Shown one piece after another: positions 16,959 through 26,066 of a stretch of DNA of 64,000 bases. Source of the stretch: JADJGC01 sp964617645 (GTDB taxonomy: Bacteria; Zixibacteria; MSB-5A5; CAIYYT01); assembly GCA_964617645.1 (NCBI GenBank), contig CAZTYE010000003.1, forward strand, positions 186,001 to 250,000, given 5' to 3'. The notes beneath the pieces are model-generated. The model had not been told where the DNA came from. It saw only the letters and a list, made by a program, of their open reading frames with translations, and made no database searches. Position 1 is the stretch's first letter. Each line of letters opens with the position of its first letter. The position numbers and the translations under genes are program-made.

Positions 16959-18326
16959 ATGCGGATGAAGGTATTGGCGTTACTCGTGATCGCATGGCTG
17001 TTGGCTATTGCAGCCACGGCGGTCGCCGACGACGAAAACACGACCCAGGCGCCGTTGCGCTATTGGTTTTCGTCGCGGTATGGCCTCAACTACATCAATG
17101 ACCAAAGTGATGAGCAGCCGTATAGCTATCACGATCTCAATACACGACTCAATTTTCAAGTCAACCCCGGCGGCAAAGAGCGGGCGATTTTTGAGTTGTC
17201 GGATTATCGCTGTTTTGGCGTCGAAGATCCCAACCACACGCCGCTGCGCCTGTCTCAGGCCTACGTGTCCATTCCGGAGTGTATCGGCAATAGGCTCGGC
17301 GGCGACATCGGGCGGATGCGCTACCGGGTCGGCAACGAGCGAATCATCGGCAACGACAACTGGGGTGAAGGACGCAGCTTCGACGGCGGCACGATTCATT
17401 ACGGCGACCCGAAGGTTGTCGAGCAGTCGCGCTATATCGATGAATCGGACCCCTACAGCAACGCGATCGGCAGCTATTTCAATTATCAACTGAGCCAGGC
17501 ACTGCGATTGGAACAACGGGGCGATTACTACACGCCGAAGACGCCGGTGACGGTCGAAGGGTTCGGATTCAAAATGAATGAAGGGGACAAGGACGAAGAC
17601 GATGACCATGATCTGATGGGGCTGAATGTCCATATCCCGAAAGCCGGTTTAATGCCGTTCGGCTATTACGACCGCATGAACCGGCGCATCGGCGATCATC
17701 GCCAGATGCATCTGTACACTGCCGGGCTGTATTTCGACAAGCAATTTGGCGGCGATAATCAGATCCTGCTGAACGGCAATTTGGCTTACCAGTTCGGTTC
17801 GGCTCGCACCGGCCCCGGCGAAGATGACAAGCTCGATATCGGCGCTTCATTGATACAGGCGGACGCCGGAGTGTTCTTCAAGAACTACCAACGGCCGTTC
17901 TATGTCGGTGGCGGCGTGGATTTGACTTCCGGGGACGACGACTTCACGGATGATAGCTGGGGTGTCTGGAATAATCAGGTCTACTCGCACCATGGATTTC
18001 GCGGCTTTAATGATCTCTTTGTGCAGCAGCCGTTCTACGGATTGCAGGATTTCTACCTGCGGACGATGTTTTTCCCGACCAAGCATCTCTCATTGGGAGC
18101 GGATCTGCATATCCTGAATACGGCCAAGGACTTCGCCTCCGTCGTGGACGGCGAAGACAGCAAGTCGATCGGTAACGAAATCGACATTTATGGCGTGTTT
18201 CGGAGTCATGAACGCTTCAATTGGGGAGCGGAGGTCAATATCACCTCGCCGAGCGAAGATTTCGGTGGCCAGGACGCGGACAGCTACATGACGGCATTGC
18301 TGCGCGGGACGTATTTCTTCTTCTAA
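16959..18326 (+). CDS. Outer-membrane porin, alginate-export-like beta barrel
   Basis: A 455-residue exported barrel. ATG at 16959 (or the in-frame ATG at 16965) follows GGAG and opens a signal peptide (MKVLALLVIAWLLAIAATAVA). The barrel has the hallmarks of alginate-export/OprE-type porins: LSQAYVSIPE, then GGDIGRMRYRVGNERIIGND, WGEGRSFDGGTIHYG, later strands FKNYQRPFYVGGGVDLTSGD and TKHLSLGADLHIL, and a terminal aromatic run (TALLRGTYFFF). It probably lets a small anionic or sugar substrate cross the outer membrane; the substrate cannot be told from sequence. It is flanked by repeats upstream and the TonB-C gene downstream, and no operon partner is evident. Confidence 0.75.
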   Translation: MRMKVLALLVIAWLLAIAATAVADDENTTQAPLRYWFSSRYGLNYINDQSDEQPYSYHDLNTRLNFQVNPGGKERAIFELSDYRCFGVEDPNHTPLRLSQAYVSIPECIGNRLGGDIGRMRYRVGNERIIGNDNWGEGRSFDGGTIHYGDPKVVEQSRYIDESDPYSNAIGSYFNYQLSQALRLEQRGDYYTPKTPVTVEGFGFKMNEGDKDEDDDHDLMGLNVHIPKAGLMPFGYYDRMNRRIGDHRQMHLYTAGLYFDKQFGGDNQILLNGNLAYQFGSARTGPGEDDKLDIGASLIQADAGVFFKNYQRPFYVGGGVDLTSGDDDFTDDSWGVWNNQVYSHHGFRGFNDLFVQQPFYGLQDFYLRTMFFPTKHLSLGADLHILNTAKDFASVVDGEDSKSIGNEIDIYGVFRSHERFNWGAEVNITSPSEDFGGQDADSYMTALLRGTYFFF

Positions 18327-18569
18327 GTGCAACGGACCGACGCTTCGCCGACCGTAGGGACGCCCGAATCCGGCAAACGGGCGATGAAAATTTAGTCTTG
18401 ACGACCAGAGCGGCTTGCGTATCTTAAGTGCGTACTCTAACGCCAAACGTTCGTCCTGACATTGCGCCGGCCTCACAGCCGGGATTTTGCGATCTTAAGA
18501 TTTTCGGCGGAGTTACGAAACTAATAATGTCAGGTCGCGGTTAGAGCTCAGTGAGAGGAGGAGAGAGCT

Positions 18570-19079
18570 ATGACAGCTTTATCCAAACGCGCGATGGTTG
18601 GGATCGCGGTGGTCATGCTCCTGATGAGCGTTTTCCTCACGGCGCCGTCAGAGGCCGGGCAGACCGAAAAATCCGACCTCTATGCCACCGGCATTTCCGG
18701 CGGCAAAACCAAACCGCTTGTCGACATCGAAAACAAGGTGATGCGCCCGGTGGAAGAGCGGCCGATCAAAAAGGCCGAACCGACCCGGCGGGTGAGCACA
18801 TCCGACACCGCCAAGGTTGAGGATGCCGCCAAGTATCAGCTTCGCATCGAGCCGATCTATCCGAAACGCGCCCGCGTCGCGCAGAAGGAAGCGGTGGTCG
18901 AGGTCAACATTACATTCGACAAGAAGGGCAAGATGAAAGACGCCCGGATTGTCAAGTGTACCGCCCCGGATTGGGGATTCGAGCAGGCCGTGTTGGCGGC
19001 GAGTCTGGAAGCCCGCTTGGCGGGTCACGGCGAGCGCGAAGTTACCGTCAAGGCGACTTTGAAGTTCGAGTTGAAGTAA
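18570..19079 (+). CDS. Exported protein with TonB C-terminal domain
   Basis: A 169-residue protein; the ATG at 18570 is preceded by GAGGAGGAGAG. Residues 1-30 form a signal peptide or anchor (VGIAVVMLLMSVFLTA). Residues ~90-169 match the TonB C-terminal fold: YQLRIEPIYPKRARVAQKEA, then VVEVNITFDKKGKMKDARIV and VTVKATLKFELK. It lacks the long Pro-rich linker of classical TonB and no ExbB or ExbD gene is nearby, so it is better called a TonB-C-domain protein than a proven energy transducer. It is followed by its own terminator. The adjacent porin could be a partner, but that is inference. Confidence 0.75.
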   Translation: MTALSKRAMVGIAVVMLLMSVFLTAPSEAGQTEKSDLYATGISGGKTKPLVDIENKVMRPVEERPIKKAEPTRRVSTSDTAKVEDAAKYQLRIEPIYPKRARVAQKEAVVEVNITFDKKGKMKDARIVKCTAPDWGFEQAVLAASLEARLAGHGEREVTVKATLKFELK

Positions 19080-19107
19080 CTCTCCTCACAGAAGAAGCAA
19101 GAATACG

Positions 19108-19146
19108 CCGGAGCGGATCATAACGATTCGCTCCGGTTGTGTTTGG
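19108..19146 (+). terminator. Terminator after the TonB-C gene
   Basis: CCGGAGCGGATC (19108-19119) pairs with GATTCGCTCCGG (19125-19136), one G-U, loop ATAAC, followed by TTGTGTTT. Confidence 0.75.
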
Positions 19147-19615
19147 GGGGGAACGGCTTCTTGAGTGTCGGTGCAACTCTAAAGCATCGTGCAGACTAGC
19201 TTGATGCCAAAGCTCATGTATTGAGCTAATTCACCGCCATGCCGCGCAGGCGGGAGAGTTCGCTGCGGAAGTCGGAGAGAGAATTGACCTGACGGAGATT
19301 CTTGGGGGTATCTTTAACGTCGAACTTGCGAAATGACCAGCCATGCAAGCGTAACATGTTAATTATTAACAAGTTACAGTAATGCAGATAAAAACACTCG
19401 CGATTGAACCACAGTCGCTGATTATGGCTATCGGATCATATGAGTCGACTGGCACCGATTCACAACCGCGAACAGGGTCTTAGACAACGACTCGGCTCGG
19501 CAAGACGCACTCGCGGAAGTCTCTACCGTACGTCAATAGCGAGACAGCGCAAAGTTGCTGGACTTCGTCCCGCTAACACCGTGCTACTAAAATTATGATC
19601 GCATGGCAGAGGCCG
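19147..19615. other. Intergenic region with a short orphan frame
   Basis: About 470 bases between the TonB-C terminator and the tldE-like stop codon. The only coding-like signal is the minus-strand frame at 19226-19357. The rest shows no conserved-looking frame, repeat or clear promoter. Confidence 0.4.
19226..19357 (-). pseudogene. Short orphan frame, possible remnant of a longer gene
   Basis: Minus-strand frame of 43 codons from ATG (19357) to TAG (19226), with residues such as LHGWSFRKFDVKDTPKNLRQ then VNSLSDFRSELSRLRGM. The frame stays open upstream to a TGA at 19436-19438 and reads plausibly there too (QRLWFNRECFYLHYCNLL). No ribosome-binding site precedes the ATG. The composition looks like protein rather than noise, so it may be the tail of a decayed gene or a real small protein. 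Family unknown. Confidence 0.25.
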
Positions 19616-21373
19616 TCACTGCTCAGCGAGCGGCGACGGCAAGATCGGCGGTTTCTTGACCTTGGCTTCCTGAGATTTCAGTTCCATCTCCTCGATCAGC
19701 AACGACGGCGTGACAATGCAGGCCGGCATTTCAAAGTCGTTGCCGATGACGTAATTGTAAATGAGGCGGCTAATGTCGGTGGCGACGATATCGCGCAGCA
19801 GTCGCGACGTAACCCCCGCAAACACGAGTCCGCGCACCGGCTCTTCGCGGCCGTCCGCGTACACCTTGTAGATTTCAAGCGGTCGCGATAGCCCGCCATC
19901 ATTGCCACCGCGCTGACCCGTCATCTGCATGAAGCGCATCATCCCGGCCGGCGCGGAGAAATCGTCGAGGCGACGGACAATTAGGCCATAGGGCAGATCG
20001 ATGTCGTGGCAAAGGGCAATCATCTGCTCTTTGAGTTGTTCAAAGCTGTACCGATCCGATGACTCGAAGATAGTGTTGGCGGGCTTGGCGGTGATGTCAC
20101 TGCCGACCGCGCCGCGCGCCGAGCCAGTCGGTTCCTTCACCTTCTTTGTTGGCGTCGTGCCAATTAGAAAACTCACGAGTTTTCCATTTTCGACCAATTG
20201 AGCGCGTTCGGCGGGTCCGCCAACGTCATCGACCGGATATGCGCCGATTAGCTGCTTGTCGCCCAAAGCCGTGAGAGTCGGGTCGTTGTAGACATTGAAG
20301 GACAACGGCAGGATACGGCGATGGAGCTTGTTGCCGAATTCGGAACGATCCATCATGTCGGCGAATTGGTCGTTTTCGGTCATTGGCGCCGGCAGATTGG
20401 AGATGTTCTTGACAAACAATTGGCGCAGCAATTCGCCCGCAGCATCCCCAGTAAACAACACCGGCCCGATGTAGTCGTCGACGGTATCGGCGGCGATCAT
20501 ACGGCTCATGCGTTCGGCATTGCCTTTCGCCCAAGCAACGAGCTGATCGCGATCGGGAAGCTGCTTAAGATCATTAACGATCAAACGGTCGGCGCCGCTA
20601 ATGTCTTCGCCGGTGGCAGTGCGTCCCGCCATCTTGAGATCGACACCGTAGATACGGTCGCCGCGCAGCACGCGCGTACCGATGGAATTGGCGATATACT
20701 GGTTGGCGACCGACGCCGTGATCTTGACTTCGGAGGAGATGATCTGCGGGTAGTTGCGGAAGATGGCAGTCATCGGCCGCGCAAGATCTTCAAAAAAGCG
20801 TTGGTCGATGTCGAAAACCTCGGGCTTGTCGAGGAATTTGTTGGCCGGCAGTTTAATGTGGTCGTCAATATGCTCGGTCGTGACCCGGGTCTGAAGATAG
20901 GCGCGCTTTTTCGAGACCGTCTCAAGCGCGGCCTTGTACTGGGCGTCGGTATTCAGGTAGATCTGATGGCGAAGGGCGTCATAGTCGTCAGCGAGCGGCA
21001 ATGTCGTGTACGAGAAGTTAAAGCCGAACATGCCTCCGCCACCGGAGAAGTTCGAGTTGTCGAGGCTCCAATCGCCGACGCGCAGATCGGTAGTGAGGTA
21101 ACGGCCATGCTCGAGATTCGATGAAATGAGCGAACCGAGTCCGGCAGTCACTTCCAATTGCTGGATTTCGTCGATGGTGTAGCGGATGAAATAAGGCCGT
21201 TCAAGATTTTCCATGACGAGTTGCGACATGTTTCTGTCAAGCTCGTCGGTAAGCACTTTGAAGATCAAGTCGGTGCGGGCATCGGCGAATACGTTATTGA
21301 TCGCGATCGCGACAAACGCGAGCAACGCGAAGTAAGAACTTGCGTCGGCGCCGCGGCTTTTTGCCTTAGTCAT
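19616..21373 (-). CDS. Exported TldE/PmbA-like protein (metal-site-less partner)
   Basis: A 585-residue protein; start ATG at 21373, with GGAGG 8 bases upstream. It overlaps the last 8 bases of the upstream tldD-like gene, so the two are probably translationally coupled. An N-terminal hydrophobic segment (YFALLAFVAIAINNVFA) indicates export, unusual because E. coli TldD and TldE are cytosolic. The core is TldD/PmbA-like, but where TldD has HExxxH this protein reads FTGDAAGELLRQLF, so it should not bind the catalytic metal and matches the TldE/PmbA role in the heterodimeric metalloprotease. The C-terminus (SLLIEEMELKSQEAKVKKPP, then ILPSPLAEQ) closely parallels its neighbour's, suggesting an ancient duplication. 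Substrate unknown. Confidence 0.8.
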   Translation of the reverse strand: MTKAKSRGADASSYFALLAFVAIAINNVFADARTDLIFKVLTDELDRNMSQLVMENLERPYFIRYTIDEIQQLEVTAGLGSLISSNLEHGRYLTTDLRVGDWSLDNSNFSGGGGMFGFNFSYTTLPLADDYDALRHQIYLNTDAQYKAALETVSKKRAYLQTRVTTEHIDDHIKLPANKFLDKPEVFDIDQRFFEDLARPMTAIFRNYPQIISSEVKITASVANQYIANSIGTRVLRGDRIYGVDLKMAGRTATGEDISGADRLIVNDLKQLPDRDQLVAWAKGNAERMSRMIAADTVDDYIGPVLFTGDAAGELLRQLFVKNISNLPAPMTENDQFADMMDRSEFGNKLHRRILPLSFNVYNDPTLTALGDKQLIGAYPVDDVGGPAERAQLVENGKLVSFLIGTTPTKKVKEPTGSARGAVGSDITAKPANTIFESSDRYSFEQLKEQMIALCHDIDLPYGLIVRRLDDFSAPAGMMRFMQMTGQRGGNDGGLSRPLEIYKVYADGREEPVRGLVFAGVTSRLLRDIVATDISRLIYNYVIGNDFEMPACIVTPSLLIEEMELKSQEAKVKKPPILPSPLAEQ

Positions 21374-23099
21374 GGTGTTGTCCTCCCGTTCCGGCGTCGC
21401 TGGTTTTCGTGGGTTTGTAAGGCGGCGGCAGGATCGGCGGTTTCTCCTGCTCCTTGAATTTCTTTTCGACTTCAAGTTCGGAAACGAGCACGCTGGGGGC
21501 GATCGCGGAGACCGGCACCCAGCCGGACTCGGCGCCGCAGGTGCCGTTGAAAATGTCGTAATCGTTGCCGGTGGCGATGATGCGCGCGAAGCTCGAAAGT
21601 GGCGTGCCGACGATATCAACGCCGCGAATCGGTTCGAGCGGGCGATCGTCGGTGTAGCACTTGTACACGAGCAACGGAATCACCTTATAGGATTGCGGGC
21701 CGAAGCGCGACGTGGTGGTGAAGCCGCCGGAAATGTCATTGAATATCAGGCCATAGGGCTTGTTTTGCTTGCGGCATTCTTCCTTGAGCATCACGACGAG
21801 CTGGTCGAACGAGAACTCCTTGCTCGACCTCACCATCAGATTGCCTTGCCGGGAGACAGCGTCCATGCCGGCCTGCTTGCGGCCATGACCGTTGGATTGA
21901 GTGAAGCCGGCGACCGGTGAGCGCGACATCAGGAAAGTTTTGAGCACACCGTCATCGACCAACTGCACGGGCGCGGTCTTGACGCCCTCATCGTCGTAGA
22001 GATAGTGCCCGCGCAGCGATGTTCCATTGAAGTCGCCTTGCGTCGGGTCGTCGATGACATCGAGGAAATCGGGGAGAATTTTCTCGTTCACTTTCTTGGC
22101 GAAAGTCTGGCCTTCAAATTCCGATTTTTGCCGGTGGCCTTCGATGCGGTGGCCGAAGATCTCGTGGAAGTAGACGCCAGTGGCGCGATTGACGAGGATG
22201 GCCGGGCCGATGTAGGGTTCGGCAAGCGGCGCATTGAGCAACGCCTCAAGCTCGCCGATCAAGCGCATGGAGGCGGAGGCGATTACCGCGTCGGCGGGTA
22301 GCGCATTGGGCGAGGCGGCATCAAAGCTCTCGAAGCGGCTAATACGCATGCCATCGGCGGCTGTTCCTTCACAGCGAATAAACAGCCGCGCATAGGATTG
22401 TCCAGTCTGGATGCGATGGCCCTCGGACGAGACGAAGTAGCGGTTGTCATTGGTAACGTCGAGTTCGACGCTTGATTCCTGCACAAACGGATAGTCTTTG
22501 AAAACCGCCGAATACTCCTGAAGGCGGAGACGCCACAGGGCGGTATCGACGACTTCGGCGACGGTGGGGCCGATGAACTCCTGCGCCCTTTCGCGCGAGA
22601 AGTCGGCGGAAGTGTCATCCTGTTCGACCATCACCTCCATGTTGGTTTTGACTTTGGTGTATTGCTCAAGGGCACTTTTGTAGCTACGATCGGTGGCGTT
22701 CCAAATGACGGTGCGGATCGCCTTTTCATCGTCATCAAGCGGCAATTCGGGAGACTGATTGAAATTGAAGTCGAATCCAAAGCCGCCGCGGATTTCGCGA
22801 GTGTTGTCCAGTTCATAACTACCGACGCGCAAGTTGACATCGAGAACCCGGCGCCGGGTATGATCTCGATTGACGAGAGCGCCATAAGCGGCGGACAGGG
22901 TGAAGCGCTCGGTGTCGGTAACGTGATACGCCAGAAAGTACATCGGCACCGAGTCGGCGTTGGCGAGCGCCGCAACGGAGCGGTCAAGCTCGGCCTGCAT
23001 CGCCGACAGCAAAGGTGACGGTGTGACGGCGAAAGCGGTCGCGACGAGGCACAAGAGCGCCAGCGCCGAACCGACGATAAGCCGTTCTCTCTTTGACAT
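21366..23099 (-). CDS. Exported TldD-like metalloprotease subunit
   Basis: A 577-residue protein. The ATG at 23099 is chosen because GGAGG lies 6 bases upstream and a signal peptide follows (SKRERLIVGSALALLCLVAT); a longer frame to 23144 has no such signals. The TldD zinc motif is intact: HEIFGHRIEGH, with His312, Glu313 and His317. The conserved region GVKTAPVQLVDDGVLKTFLM follows, and NGHGRKQAGMDAVSRQGNLM occupies the expected C-terminal part. It ends SVLVSELEVEKKFKEQEKPP then ILPPPY, like its partner. Cytosolic TldD/TldE cleaves unfolded peptides through a tunnel in the heterodimer. The signal peptides here imply a periplasmic version, an inference worth testing. Confidence 0.88.
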   Translation of the reverse strand: MSKRERLIVGSALALLCLVATAFAVTPSPLLSAMQAELDRSVAALANADSVPMYFLAYHVTDTERFTLSAAYGALVNRDHTRRRVLDVNLRVGSYELDNTREIRGGFGFDFNFNQSPELPLDDDEKAIRTVIWNATDRSYKSALEQYTKVKTNMEVMVEQDDTSADFSRERAQEFIGPTVAEVVDTALWRLRLQEYSAVFKDYPFVQESSVELDVTNDNRYFVSSEGHRIQTGQSYARLFIRCEGTAADGMRISRFESFDAASPNALPADAVIASASMRLIGELEALLNAPLAEPYIGPAILVNRATGVYFHEIFGHRIEGHRQKSEFEGQTFAKKVNEKILPDFLDVIDDPTQGDFNGTSLRGHYLYDDEGVKTAPVQLVDDGVLKTFLMSRSPVAGFTQSNGHGRKQAGMDAVSRQGNLMVRSSKEFSFDQLVVMLKEECRKQNKPYGLIFNDISGGFTTTSRFGPQSYKVIPLLVYKCYTDDRPLEPIRGVDIVGTPLSSFARIIATGNDYDIFNGTCGAESGWVPVSAIAPSVLVSELEVEKKFKEQEKPPILPPPYKPTKTSDAGTGGQHHD

Positions 23100-23249
23100 A
23101 AATCCTCCGAAGATCAATGCGATAGTTTCTGCCTCAGATGTCACCCATCGGCGACATGACTATTTTACGCGCAGCGGACTTTGTTCGCAATGGTCGTTTT
23201 GCGTTGAACTGGGAAACCGGAGCCGTGCGTTTGGCGACAGTGGCAACGA

Positions 23250-24296
23250 TCAATAGCCAAAAACGCTGACCACCGCCGGCTGGGATTCGGTGATCAAAAT
23301 CGTGCGGCTAACGGCATTAAATGCAATCGCGGTCGGCGCAGCCAAAGCGCGATCCTGAGGGTATACGAGTCGCAGCCTGCCATCGAGATCATAGACTAAT
23401 ACCTTGCCTGAGCCCTTGTCAAGGATGTGGAGCCGTGTGCCGTCGGGGTTGAACGCGGCCGCGACCGGATTGACAATGCGTGATTTGGTGGGCATCTCGG
23501 CGGGGATGGCGGATTTGGCCTGAAGATCGAAAATCCGAATTTGCCGATGGCCGGGATCGCCTACCCACAGCCGGCCGGATCTGTCGAGAACGGCCATGCC
23601 AACGGATGCAACTTCAAGATCGGCAAACGAGACCAGATCGAGCAGTTCAAATATGTCGGCGAACGGTTCTCGCCGCACCAGAGAAATCACGGCGATGGCT
23701 TTATTGACGGTGTCGGAGACGACAGCGGACTCGCCATTAGCCCAAAGCCCGACCGGATTGAGGCGTAATCGGCGATCGGGGTACCAGGACGCCGACCGAA
23801 GATAGTCGCCTTCCCGATCAAGCATGATCATACCGCCGTCGTCGGCGATTGTGATGACCAGCAGCGAATCAGCAAGGGCGATTTGGTCCGGAAACATCAC
23901 CGAGGGTGTCGTCAGGCGGATGGTTTTGAGCAGGTCGAGATTGCCCGAGTAGACTTGAATGGCGTTACTATTGTGCAAGCTGACGAAGATCGAGTCTCCC
24001 GACGCGGCAAGGCCGACCGGCGTTTGATCGGCGCCGTCGAGACGAATCGCAAAACTAGTGAGTTCGAGTGGCGGGGCGTCAACGGAGCGGGCCTGATGCT
24101 CCGGCAGGCGTTGGGTCAGAAGCGGTCTGAGCCAGTAGCGCGACAGGCCGAAGCCGACGAATCCGAGAACCAGAATCAGAATCAGCCAGCCAAGAAGGTC
24201 TCCGGGGCGTCGTCGAGCCGAAAAAGGTCGGCCGTAATGAAACCCTGTCGCCAAACCGGGCTGCGAATCCGGCTTGAGATCGTTCGTTGAGGACAT
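23250..24296 (-). CDS. Membrane-anchored NHL/beta-propeller protein
   Basis: A 348-residue protein with one N-terminal membrane anchor (LLGWLILILVLGFVGFGLSR, about residues 34-53) after a Pro/Arg-rich cytosolic head. The remainder is a six-bladed propeller of NHL/SMP-30 style: blades include NAIQVYSGNLDLLKTIRLTT, LADSLLVITIADDGGMIMLD, LWVGDPGHRQIRIFDLQ and LHILDKGSGKVLVYDLDGRL. Such domains bind ligands or act as scaffolds; no catalytic residues stand out. It lies 150 bases upstream of the tldD-like gene, in the same direction, and diverges from the PspC gene. Function unknown. Confidence 0.65.
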   Translation of the reverse strand: MSSTNDLKPDSQPGLATGFHYGRPFSARRRPGDLLGWLILILVLGFVGFGLSRYWLRPLLTQRLPEHQARSVDAPPLELTSFAIRLDGADQTPVGLAASGDSIFVSLHNSNAIQVYSGNLDLLKTIRLTTPSVMFPDQIALADSLLVITIADDGGMIMLDREGDYLRSASWYPDRRLRLNPVGLWANGESAVVSDTVNKAIAVISLVRREPFADIFELLDLVSFADLEVASVGMAVLDRSGRLWVGDPGHRQIRIFDLQAKSAIPAEMPTKSRIVNPVAAAFNPDGTRLHILDKGSGKVLVYDLDGRLRLVYPQDRALAAPTAIAFNAVSRTILITESQPAVVSVFGY

Positions 24297-24381
24297 ATAT
24301 CTTAATTATCGGATTCTGCGGCGGAGTGCTCAGTCTCAGCAGGGCTGAAACAATTGCCGTTCGAAGGCCGTCTAATGGGCA

Positions 24382-24398
24382 ACAGACGGCAAGTCTGT
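24382..24398. repeat. Small palindrome ACAGAC-GGCAA-GTCTGT
   Basis: 6-bp arms around GGCAA, just upstream of the pspC-type gene. Its core resembles the GGACAGA family at 13529 and 14328. It could be an operator, but I see no second copy nearby. Confidence 0.35.
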
Positions 24399-24415
24399 GT
24401 TAGAGGAGGTGCCAT

Positions 24416-24859
24416 ATGGCCAAGAGACTGTATCGATCCACGACCAGCAAAGTAATCGGCGGCGTCTGCGGCGGTCTGGGCGAGTATTTCAATATCGATC
24501 CGGTTTTGGTGCGGATTATCGCCGTGCTGCTGGTTTTCGCCAATGGCATCGGACTGCTGGCTTATATCGTGTGCTGGATCGCCATGCCGCGCGGCGCGAC
24601 GGCTACCGCCGATTCCAACCGCAGCGATGCGCAAGTCGAACCGGAACCGGCCAAGTCGTCTCCGTGGCTCGGTTATCTTCCGGGACTGATACTGATTTGC
24701 CTGGGCACGATTTTTCTCGTAGATCGGCTTTTCTGGTGGTTCCGGTGGAGCCTGGTCTGGCCTTCGCTGATTATCTTGGTCGGGGTAATCGTGTTGGTGA
24801 CGGCCATCATGCGACGGCAGTCGGATTCCGGAGGTGTTCATGAGTCCATCCAGAATTAG
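24416..24859 (+). CDS. PspC-domain membrane protein
   Basis: A 147-residue protein with a strong ribosome-binding site (GAGGAGG). Residues 1-60 are a textbook PspC domain: MAKRLYRSTTSKVIGGVCGG, LGEYFNIDPVLVRIIAVLLV, then a membrane segment ending CWIAMPRG. A second hydrophobic region (SPWLGYLPGLILICLGTIFL, then WSLVWPSLIILVGVIVLVTA) resembles the LiaI/LiaF-type transmembrane domain. PspC proteins sense envelope stress with PspA/PspB. No PspA gene is in the window. The next gene overlaps by 20 bases and carries the same membrane module, so the two likely act together in envelope-stress sensing. Confidence 0.85.
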   Translation: MAKRLYRSTTSKVIGGVCGGLGEYFNIDPVLVRIIAVLLVFANGIGLLAYIVCWIAMPRGATATADSNRSDAQVEPEPAKSSPWLGYLPGLILICLGTIFLVDRLFWWFRWSLVWPSLIILVGVIVLVTAIMRRQSDSGGVHESIQN

Positions 24860-25772
24860 ATGGGGTGTGCTGCTGATCCTGATCGGCGGCACGTTTCTGG
24901 CGATCAACCTCGGTTATCTTAGCTGGTGGGTGTGGATCGACTTGCTGTATCTCTGGCCGGTGCTACTGATCGCGATCGGTTTGGAAATGATCGTTCGCAA
25001 GACGCGGATCGAATGGATCGGCTATTTGTCGGCCGTGATGTTGGTCGGTTGTTTCATCTGGGCGATTGACCAAAACGGCGGCTTTTCGGCAAGCGCCGCC
25101 GACAATGACAGCCTGTCGCGGACCGAAACACACTTGGAATATAATAACGAGCAGGCGACGAAAGTCGTGGTGAACTTCTCCGGGGGCCGGCTCTACGTCA
25201 ATTCCGGAGAGGAAAAGCTGTTGCGGGTTAATTCGCTGGGACCCGGCAACCGGATTGCGATGAAGAGCAACTGTAGCGGGGGACGTTGTGATGTCGAACT
25301 GGGCATTAAAGCCAAGGGTTTGTTCCGGCGGACGAATTTCGGATCGGGGGACAACTATTGGAAATGCTACCTGAAGCCGGGTGTCGACTTTTCAAGCGAT
25401 TTCCAGTTGGACGATACCGATCTGCGGTTTTTCGCGCAAGATTTGCGGATTCCGGAACTGAACATCAAGGCCGACCATTCTGATGTCCTGGTGCGTCTGG
25501 GTTCGGGGGCGGCCAATGTCGTCGTGCGGCTCAGCGGCCGCTCCACGGATCTTGAGGTTATTCTACCGGACTCCGTGGGAGTTAAGCTCGAATCGATCGA
25601 GTTGCCGGTGCGGATGCGGGAAGCGCTGGGCATTTCCGAACGCGGTGGATATCTGGCCAACGATCTCTTTGGCGTGGCGGCAGTAAATTTCACTATTGTC
25701 GGCAATCTCGACAACAGCAAACTGAACTTGAGCTATTTCCAGACACAGCCTTCGCCCGAGGGCTCGATCTGA
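24840..25772 (+). CDS. LiaF-like membrane protein with toastrack-type C-terminal domain
   Basis: A 310-residue protein; the ATG at 24840 is preferred because GGAGG lies 5 bases upstream, inside the pspC-type gene. The N-terminus holds a four-helix LiaI/LiaF-type membrane domain (RWGVLLILIGGTFLAINLGY, LLYLWPVLLIAIGLEMIV, IGYLSAVMLVGCFIWAI). From ~residue 100 the protein becomes a beta-solenoid (VVVNFSGGRLYVNSGEEKLL, VLVRLGSGAANVVVRLSGRS, LEVILPDSVGVKLESI), like toastrack domains found with PspC and LiaF proteins. It is probably translationally coupled to the PspC gene and involved in envelope-stress signalling. No catalytic function is expected. Confidence 0.7.
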   Translation: MSPSRIRWGVLLILIGGTFLAINLGYLSWWVWIDLLYLWPVLLIAIGLEMIVRKTRIEWIGYLSAVMLVGCFIWAIDQNGGFSASAADNDSLSRTETHLEYNNEQATKVVVNFSGGRLYVNSGEEKLLRVNSLGPGNRIAMKSNCSGGRCDVELGIKAKGLFRRTNFGSGDNYWKCYLKPGVDFSSDFQLDDTDLRFFAQDLRIPELNIKADHSDVLVRLGSGAANVVVRLSGRSTDLEVILPDSVGVKLESIELPVRMREALGISERGGYLANDLFGVAAVNFTIVGNLDNSKLNLSYFQTQPSPEGSI

Positions 25773-26036
25773 CGCCGTCGAGATTGCTCCCGTAACTGTC
25801 GGCGGGATAAGCCTCTTCGATGTAGGCGATTGCTGAGTCTCGATGGCTCTTCTCCTTGAAGTACTCTAACTCTTTACCAAGCGCCCCAGCCAGTTGCCTT
25901 CGCGAATCCCGTAGATGGCTACCGCTCCGCAGGCAAATTCATCGTTGACAGGAAACTCAATATCCGCTATATTTTGGCGGTAATCAAACGCTGAAGCACA
26001 AATAGCAGTTTGAGGCTGCAGGAAGGCCTTGAACAC
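25773..26036 (-). pseudogene. Possible frameshifted remnant of a protein gene
   Basis: On the minus strand one frame reads coding-like sequence from about 26036 (GTG) to a TAG at 25866-25868: FDYRQNIADIEFPVNDEFAC, then GAVAIYGIREGNWLG. Around GGGGCGCTTGG (about 25876-25886) the sense continues in another frame as ALGKELEYFKEKSHRDSAIA, then YIEEAYPADSYGSNLDG, to about 25773. A single frameshift would join the two halves into a protein of about 85 residues. No family is recognised. It may be a decayed gene or chance; codon composition is the only support. Confidence 0.3.
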
Positions 26037-26066
26037 TCGAGCTTTGTCTTGAGGAAGGAGCCGATC

